Notes under the pieces: generated by a model
What the model was told of the DNA's origin: nothing
Seen by the model: the letters and a program-made list of their open reading frames with translations, nothing else
The model's database searches: none
From: Rhabditophanes sp. KR3021
Taxonomy: Eukaryota > Nematoda > Chromadorea > Rhabditida > Alloionematidae
Length of the DNA: 64,000 nt
Assembly (NCBI GenBank): GCA_963281155.1
Contig: CAUJLY010000002.1
Span: 7,316,001 to 7,380,000 of the forward strand
Reading direction: 5' to 3'
Position numbers and translations under genes: made by a program
Shown here: positions 57,923 through 64,000 of the stretch, piece after piece
How the letters are laid out: each line of letters starts with the position of its first letter
Numbering within the stretch: position 1 is the stretch's first letter

Positions 57923-58943
57923 AGTAGAACGGAGGGCTCTGATAATTGAGGCCGAAATGATTTGTGTCTGAAAGTAACAAGTAGCAATTATATATATCAA
58001 AAATAAGATCATAAAAAGGCGTAAAGATTAGATGGAGTGTTGATTGGGGATGTAAAAATTACGAATTAGATAAAAATAAAGTACGTACAGACGATAGATA
58101 AGGAGTATGAAGGTAAAAAAGGTGGTAGTAAATTGAAAAGACCTTTTCAATTACTGTCAATTAATCAGACAACCCAAAAAAGGCCCTATTAAAAGGGCTC
58201 TTACAGTTTGCATTCAATTTATAAAAAGGTATATACACTTTCACAAAATTCAATGTAATTCATGTTAACACACTCCACTTGAAACTTGATTTGGGGTATA
58301 TAACGACACCTGACATACACTCGCTTATACACGCACACACGGTATGCAAATAAAATATTATGCTATAAGTAAAGCAAAATCATTTCTTCTTTTTACATAC
58401 ATTCTTAAACAAAAATATCAAATACATATATCAAGTTATTAGCTTTTTTTGAGAAAATGTATAATGTAGATCTTTTTTGTGTATTAAGACCAAAATAGAC
58501 CTGTATCAGTATGTTGATATCAGATAAGAGAAATGGATGGCCAAGAAGGAACGATAGAAAGAATGTTATCGAAAAATGATGCGGAAAACAGTAACCTAGT
58601 GGACATAACTTTCCTTATCAACTATGAAAGTGTAAAATGAAATTTTCTAACTTGTTTTCTCTCTTTAAAAGCAAATCAAAAAGTAGAGAGATGCCCTTTT
58701 GATTCTAAATAATTGGATCTTTTTTTAAGCAACAAACGCAACAAAAATAAATAAATGTTTAAAGAATTGGATATGTGTAAAGGAGAAAAAGATTGTTCAT
58801 CTCTTTGATTTTTGTGTCGTCTAGTTTGGTCACTCTGATGTCAAAACAATTCATCTATGTACAATACTTGTTAGCTATGAACATGACCATGTCTCGCCAT
58901 CAACGCCTGCGTGCAGTTGCTACCTAAAAGATAACAAAAATAT
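57923..58943. other. Intergenic, no supported gene
   Basis: Upstream of the nucleotidase. AT-rich, no exon that I can support. The first ~90 nt may hold the nucleotidase 5' UTR or a missed upstream exon. Confidence 0.45.
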
Positions 58944-59135
58944 TTAGTTTATTATGGTACAATACATAAATATAGTAGTTTGTGTGATAAGACTGTACCT
59001 TGGTATAGCATTAATTAACAGTAAAGCCATTAAAAAAATAAGGTGGCAATTGTAAGGAGATAGGCCATTTTTGCTGAGATACGGGTTGTATAGTTGATTA
59101 TAAACATCACAAAATTCATTTAAAAGACCATTCAT
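58944..59135 (-). CDS. Small candidate protein with one hydrophobic segment
   Basis: ATG 59135 opens MNGLLNEFCDVYNQLYNPYL, then 'LSPYNCHLIFLMALLLINAI'. Unspliced it ends at 58944. A GT-AG intron (donor in CCAAG|GTACAG, acceptor TTTTAG near 58925) would instead give a stop almost at once, although the DNA after it also reads protein-like in another frame ('SNCTQALMARHGHVHS'). The two pieces do not join in phase. Possibly a small membrane peptide or a decayed gene. No family recognised. Confidence 0.25.
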   Translation of the reverse strand: MNGLLNEFCDVYNQLYNPYLSKNGLSPYNCHLIFLMALLLINAIPRYSLITQTTIFMYCTIIN

Positions 59136-59349
59136 TATTAAATTAAAAAAAGAGAAATAATAATAAGATTAAGAGGAAATGTTGATGAGTGTTTTCAATT
59201 TCCAAATTTGCATTCCAAAGTAAATCTGTAAATTTAAATGTTGCGAATAGCGAGAATATTAGATTTTGTTAAACACACTTCAAACTCACAACAACATAAA
59301 TTGGATCAAAGTGACAGAAGGATGGACTTTTTTAAGAAGCAAATTTATT

Positions 59350-60214
59350 TTAATATCTGTTCCGGCGATCTCTGTCTCGATTGTCCCTACGATCAAATCC
59401 TCGGTCGTTGCGGCCATTGTCTCGTCTGTACTCATTTCTATTGTTGCCTCTGTTTTCGTATCCTCGGTTGCCTCCACCCCCACCACTGTTGTGAATTCCT
59501 CGACTTCTGATGGGAGATGATCTACTGCCATACAGACGTCTACTCAACTCACTCGAAATTTGCTTGAGATGCATAAAATTGCAAAAGGCACCCTTGTTAC
59601 ATCCTCCCAACTCGTATTGACGGCAACACCCTTCCCGGAAGTCGGTAACAGGAGAAAGCTCGGGGTAGATGGGCTCACCATTGAACCAGCGATCTCTCAG
59701 GGCAGTAACACACTTTTCGGCATCGTCCTCGCGAAAGAATTTGATGTAGACATTGCCGATCATATGTTCTCCAATGTTGTCGCAAATGTTCATCTCCTCA
59801 ATTTTCCCATACTTTTCTTCGCATTCTTCAAAAATTTCAGCATAAAACTCATCGAATTCTTGTTGTTCTGAGATTGTCATATTCCCCACCTACAACAAGA
59901 TAATTAAAACTAAAAGCAGGTAAGATAACACCAAAACCATACCTTAGCATAAACATCAGCCTTTCTCATATCAAGATTAGGATCATGGTACAAATTCCTA
60001 AGCAAAACAGTTTGCGAAAAAGTGGGAATATTATGAATTCTCGAGCATTTATCTCCATGTCTGCAAGCCCCGATTTTAAAATAAAATGAACAATTAACCT
60101 AAACCACACACATTATATATTTGATCCAAACGAGCAAAACAAACATACCTTATCTTTTTCTGTTCCGTAAATTGAGGCTAAATATTCGGCTCCTGAAGCA
60201 TAAGTAGAAGACAT
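59350..60214 (-). CDS. U2AF1: U2 snRNP auxiliary factor small subunit (U2AF35)
   Basis: Exons 60214-60149, 60098-59943 and 59889-59350; introns 50 and 53 nt; 253 residues. The N-terminus '[14 protein letters not shown]' then '[20 protein letters not shown]' is the first CCCH zinc finger. The UHM follows ('[20 protein letters not shown]', '[20 protein letters not shown]'), then '[20 protein letters not shown]' and the second CCCH finger '[20 protein letters not shown]'. U2AF35 recognises the AG at 3' splice sites and pairs with U2AF65. The zinc-finger residues that touch the AG are conserved. The C-terminal tail is Gly/Asn/Arg/Asp-rich ('[20 protein letters not shown]'), whereas vertebrate tails are mostly RS-dipeptide rich. 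Confidence 0.94.
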
Positions 60215-60793
60215 ACTTGTTTGTTATTTCTTTTGCTTTGTTTGAATACTTAATAAATGTTATAAATATCTGGAAGTAACGATACGTCAAAAATAAATAA
60301 CATATTGGACGGAGATGGATGATAAAAAAGTAATAAATTAGAAGCAAATATAATGAAAGTGTAGCAGGATGTGTAGCTTTTGTTTGTTAAGAAACACGAT
60401 GCTAAATATTTGGTTATTGTTAAGCTTTATATATGCAAAAACACGACTAATCTAAGTGAACAGAAATAATCGATACACAATCTATATCAAATGCACATAC
60501 GAACAAAGAAAACGACACACATTCCCAACTATTTGATCTTTAGATTGGTTTTGGGGAAGTTACTTGGAACTAAGTCTTTGATAGATCCCATCCTAGTCTA
60601 CTTACCTCCAAAGGATTGCTTTTAAAGTATCTGTGAAAGGGAATGCCATTTTAAGCTGATAGTTAAGGCAGGGGCGTGATTCCAACTTCCATCTGATCTA
60701 GCGCATTAAAAACATACTATTTCATATATTCATTTGTATGTTTATAAAAGTTAATTTACTACTTTATTTTACCTTACTGTGTGCTGTTAATCC
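60215..60793. other. Shared upstream region of U2AF1 and CSRNP
   Basis: 580 nt between two divergent start codons. It should contain both promoters. No exon or RNA gene recognised. Confidence 0.5.
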
Positions 60794-61853
60794 ATGGACC
60801 AGGCAAATAAAATGGATAGGGAAGATGTGAGGATATTACCTGGTAAGGGTAAACTAGTCAAAAATGTGTCCTTCTCTACGATTCGGGTGCATTTTTTTGA
60901 TAGAACTCATGGTGTGGGGACGGTCCCCTCCTTCGGTCAGCAGACGATAGGCATGGCTTTTACTCAGACTGGTCAGAAACTATTTCACGATATTGAGTCA
61001 TTTGACAAGGAAATGAAGAAAGATAAGGTGCGTTTTTATTTGTCCACCATTTTTATTTTTTTTATAGCTCTCCAAGAACCATGCTCGTTTGGAGAGGATG
61101 AATGCAATTCCGACCGGTAAAAACACAAGAAGGCGTAGCAAAGCATCCACTGACGAGGATGAGGAAGCACGTGAAGATACGAGAAGATACCTGTCAAATA
61201 CGAAGATATTTATTAAGATGCCATCTACTGTGAGGCGGCAAATTTTGAAGTCTCTCGACATCAGTCATACGTACCATCAAAATGAGGATGAAGATACCAG
61301 TCATGTGCAGGAATCTCGCGAACATGTCGGTTGTGATTGTCCAGAAGGAGAGTGCTTGCCTGAGACTTGCTCTTGTATTTTGAATGGGATCAAATGTTAC
61401 CTGGACTCTTACGATGGTTTATCCTGTGGGTGTGTGAAGGACTGTCCTAATCCTCATGGGACCATCTCCTATAACAATGATGCCGTCCAATGGCACTATG
61501 AGTACATCAAATTAAGGGAGCAATTATTGAATGATAAAGAAGTGAAAGGTGGAAACATTAGCGAGGTAAACCAAAAACTAGAGGATCTCGAATTGACTAA
61601 TGTTCTAAATATTGAAAAGTACAGGACAGGAACAAGCACACAAATAGTAGTAGAATCAGATGACGATATTGGATTTGGAGATGAAGTTAACGCGTGTGAT
61701 TTTTTAGATGATTCCGTCAATTTCATCGACATCTCTTGCTCGAACTTAAATTCAGGAGATATGTCTTCGAACGATGAAATTGACGATGCCAGCCAAGATG
61801 TTTTCATGACGGAGATGCCTTCCTTAATAACAACGTCAAATTCGACTTTCTAA
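60794..61853 (+). CDS. Cysteine/serine-rich nuclear protein (CSRNP/AXUD1 family)
   Basis: Exons 60794-61027 and 61068-61853 with a 40-nt GT-AG intron in phase; 339 residues. 'VSFSTIRVHFFDRTHGVGTV' then 'PSFGQQTIGMA' is the N-terminal block of CSRNP proteins (human 'VTVFYF...R.QGFTSVPSQGG'). A basic region around 'TGKNTRRRSKAST' is followed by the cysteine-rich domain: 'CDCPEGECLPETCSCILNGI', 'KCYLDSYDGLSCGCVKDCPN'. After it come 'VQWHYEYIKLREQL' and an acidic Ser/Asp-rich tail. CSRNPs are sequence-specific nuclear transcriptional activators. Nearly every cysteine of the motif is kept. Note that the CSRNP Cys domain is only loosely similar to tesmin CXC domains, which I rejected because of the conserved N-terminal block. 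Confidence 0.88.
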
Positions 61854-62462
61854 ATAACACCAACTCAGTGACCGAATGGATTTGTAATTAACAAAATCAA
61901 ATGCCCCATAACATATGAAATCTATACTTTAATTTAATTAACACCATTTTCTTTCTCACCTCATGTCACCTCTTGCTCCATTAATTAATCACATAGACTA
62001 TTAATATGTGGTGTCTATTAAGTCTATAATCGTTTCTTTGAAAAATAAGTATACCCTTTATTGTAAAACAGAAAAAGGTAATTATACCTTTCTGGTTGAA
62101 GTTATTAAATTATAATAATTGTATTTGGGAATGTTCGTCCATTCCTCTTTATTTTTTGGAACATCTTTTGCCGATAATAATAAAAAAGTTTATTTTAAAA
62201 GGTGTCCTTTTGTTTGTGCAATACTTAGATTGTCTTTAAAAGGGTGTATAATATAGGTTGTCTGTGGAAAGTTTATTAAATTTCAGCTTGTTTATCACAT
62301 CACCTTGACAACCACGGCACTACTATAAAAGCATAAATAAGCCAAACTACTACACATATCACCACCTAACCAAAAAGAGATTGTTCGATAATATTTTATG
62401 CTGTAACTAAGTAAAACCATTTATTGACCAATACCATTTTAATTGTTGTCTAAAAGGAAGGA
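61854..62462. other. Intergenic, no supported gene
   Basis: Between CSRNP and KATNIP, same strand. AT-rich, with the presumed CSRNP 3' UTR and KATNIP promoter. Spacing of ~600 nt is too long for a typical nematode operon. Confidence 0.5.
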
Positions 62463-64000
62463 ATGAATGGTAATAGTGGGACAGATGGGTGTCAAGAGCA
62501 TTTGGAGTAAGTTATAGCTGTTTTAGTTTAGTCAAGTATTGGTTTTTATTATTATTTTTTGTAGACACGAAGGAGTTATGATTCCTGAGTTACCGGTGGG
62601 AAAGACACTTACGTTAGCTTTGATTGAGACGTGGAATGGGAAGAGTGATGAGTTTGGGTTGAGAGGGATTGAGATTTTTAATGAAAAAGGTTTATTGGTT
62701 AAAGCTGATAAGGTACGTAACTCTATAACTATCTATATACATCGTGTGTGTTTTTAGATTGAAGTAATGGGAAACCTTAAACAGGGTACCATGGATAACT
62801 TTGTCAAAACATGTGGTACGATGGTTTGTGAAAAGAGTGGTAATGTTATCATAAAAAGAGATGACCAAGGAAAAGATGATGTAAAGATTAAGATTAGTTT
62901 TAGCGAAGTTGAGACCCTAGCGATGATTAGACTATGGAATTATAACAAATGCAGGTGTGATGTGATGATTGGAGTTAGGCTTCTCGAATTATGGCTAGAT
63001 AAGATAAAAATATTTAATGGGGAAATTTCTCCTTCTTATGATTATCATGGAAATTGTGGGATATTAAATGACGTAAGTGGGAAATTAAATAGTGTACAAG
63101 GAATAATTATATTTAGAATATTTGGTTTACTCTATCCGAACAAATATTCGAAGATGTACGTCGCCACGATATCTCTCTAAAATATTATGAAGCCAACGGA
63201 AGAAAGGGAAGCGGAAGCAATAAAATTGAAACAAGAAAAGTTGAATTTAATGGTAAATCTTTTTGTCTTATTAAAACAATAACATTTTGGTTTAGAGAAG
63301 GAAGAATGCTTTGAGGAAATAAATTCCCTAGCCTCATATAGGCCAACGACTAGTGAAGGCGAAAAAAACACGTCCTCATCATCGACAGCTTTGTCAAGTA
63401 CGAGCAAAAGTACGAATGAGACAATCGAGAAGGTAACAAATGTAAGTGGTGTAATGTTAGAGAACAAAGAAGTAGATTACATTAAGGCAAAAATACTTCA
63501 TATAGAATTGGCGTCAAATTGGGGATTGAGTGATTTTATAGGGTTGACAGGTAATTTTTAGGTTATCAAAGAAAGATTAATTTAATTTAAGGCATCCAAA
63601 TGATTGACATCAACAACAAAATAATAGACTCTTCCTCTGTATCAATACAAAGCTCTTCTGGTGACAACTCCACAATTGATCGTCTCTTAAATAACAACAA
63701 TTTAACAGTAAAAAGAAAGGAAATGTACTTGATTCCATTTAATGGATCCTCTGACATTCACACCACTATCACCATAACATTTAAGGAAGAAACAAAGTTG
63801 ATGGGTTTATCATTCTGGAATTATAATGAAAGTTTAGAAATGTCTTATGCTGGTGTCAAATGCATAAAACTGTTTGTGAATGGCCAAATAGTAGGAGATA
63901 ATATAGTTTTAAGGAAAGCTCCTGGATTTGTTTATTTCGACTATCTACAAGATGTATTGTTTAACAAGGAACACAAAGTAGCAACAAAGATGTTGGTTAG
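62463..64000 (+). CDS. KATNIP: Katanin-interacting protein KATNIP, 5' part (runs off window)
   Basis: Six exons visible: 62463-62506, 62565-62712, 62758-63072, 63117-63252, 63296-63550, 63592-64000; GT-AG introns of 41-58 nt. It starts MNGNSGTDGCQEHLE and continues 'VMIPELPVGKTLTLALIETW' with 'DEFGLRGIEIFNEKG', the start of the repeated DUF4457-type beta-sandwich module of KATNIP (KIAA0556). A second module copy follows: 'ELASNWGLSDFIGLTGIQMI' then 'LVIPFNGSS'-like 'YLIPFNGSSDIHTTITITF', 'GLSFWNYNESLEMSYAGVK' and 'RKAPGFVYFDYLQDVLF', where vertebrate proteins have R-K-A-P-G. KATNIP binds katanin and ciliary microtubules, and its loss causes Joubert-type ciliopathy in humans. Here it sits in the same window as katanin p80. 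Confidence 0.87.

Noticed and set aside
61320..61450. Tesmin/TSO1-type CXC domain in the CSRNP gene
   Set aside because: Cysteine spacing alone is suggestive, but the N-terminal block and the post-cysteine 'VQWHYEYIKLREQL' helix are specific to CSRNP proteins.

Overview
The window is nuclear DNA of a nematode. The gene set is animal (ORAI, KAP3, BBS5, katanin p80, CSRNP, SLC35D, galectin, TSSK-type kinase). One intact 7TM receptor and one dead copy look like nematode serpentine receptors of the Srt type. Introns are mostly 37-60 nt, GT-AG, ending in TTTAG or TTTCAG. Many start codons lie just downstream of an acceptor-like TTT(C/T)AG with no upstream exon, as expected for spliced-leader trans-splicing. 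AT richness and intron style would suit a clade IV nematode such as the Strongyloides/Rhabditophanes group; that placement is inference, and the species is not identifiable by eye.

Layout. 1-137: 5' end of an unknown gene (-). 1.9-10.5 kb: acetyltransferase-like gene (+), ASCC2 (-), DHX37 helicase (-), thiamin pyrophosphokinase (+). 10.7-11.6 kb: dead tyrosine phosphatase gene (-). 12.3-21.6 kb: TTC1 (-), KAP3 (-), Rab33 (+), TSSK-like kinase (-), BBS5 (-). KAP3 and BBS5 are split by unusually long introns that carry small opposite-strand reading frames. 21.8-30.0 kb is nematode-style accessory DNA: F-box-like gene, BTB-BACK-Kelch gene, unknown small gene, Srt pseudogene, Srt receptor. 31.06-33.80 kb: an apparent DNA transposon with terminal inverted repeats of about 118 bp around one 586-codon transposase-like gene. 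34.8-38.9 kb: ORAI channel (-), a small gene (-), katanin p80 (-). 38.9-42.9 kb is gene-poor. 42.9-54.5 kb: S9 peptidase (-), short RPA1 (-), SLC35D nucleotide-sugar transporter (+), a Pro/Gly/Tyr protein (+), a secreted pre-pro-protein (-), an MFS transporter (-), a two-domain galectin (-). 56.6-64 kb: cytosolic 5'-nucleotidase III (-), U2AF1 (-), CSRNP (+), 5' part of KATNIP (+).

Four genes serve cilia or microtubule severing: KAP3 (heterotrimeric kinesin-2), BBS5 (BBSome), katanin p80, and the katanin-interacting protein KATNIP. Others are housekeeping: ribosome quality control (ASCC2), ribosome assembly (DHX37), splicing (U2AF1), replication (RPA1). No operon with nematode-typical ~100 nt same-strand spacing is obvious. 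Gene models were built by hand; for each multi-exon model the summed exon length was checked to be a multiple of three. In three genes (KAP3, the F-box-like gene, the Pro/Gly/Tyr gene) the frame closes only if a single-base indel is assumed, which may reflect assembly errors.
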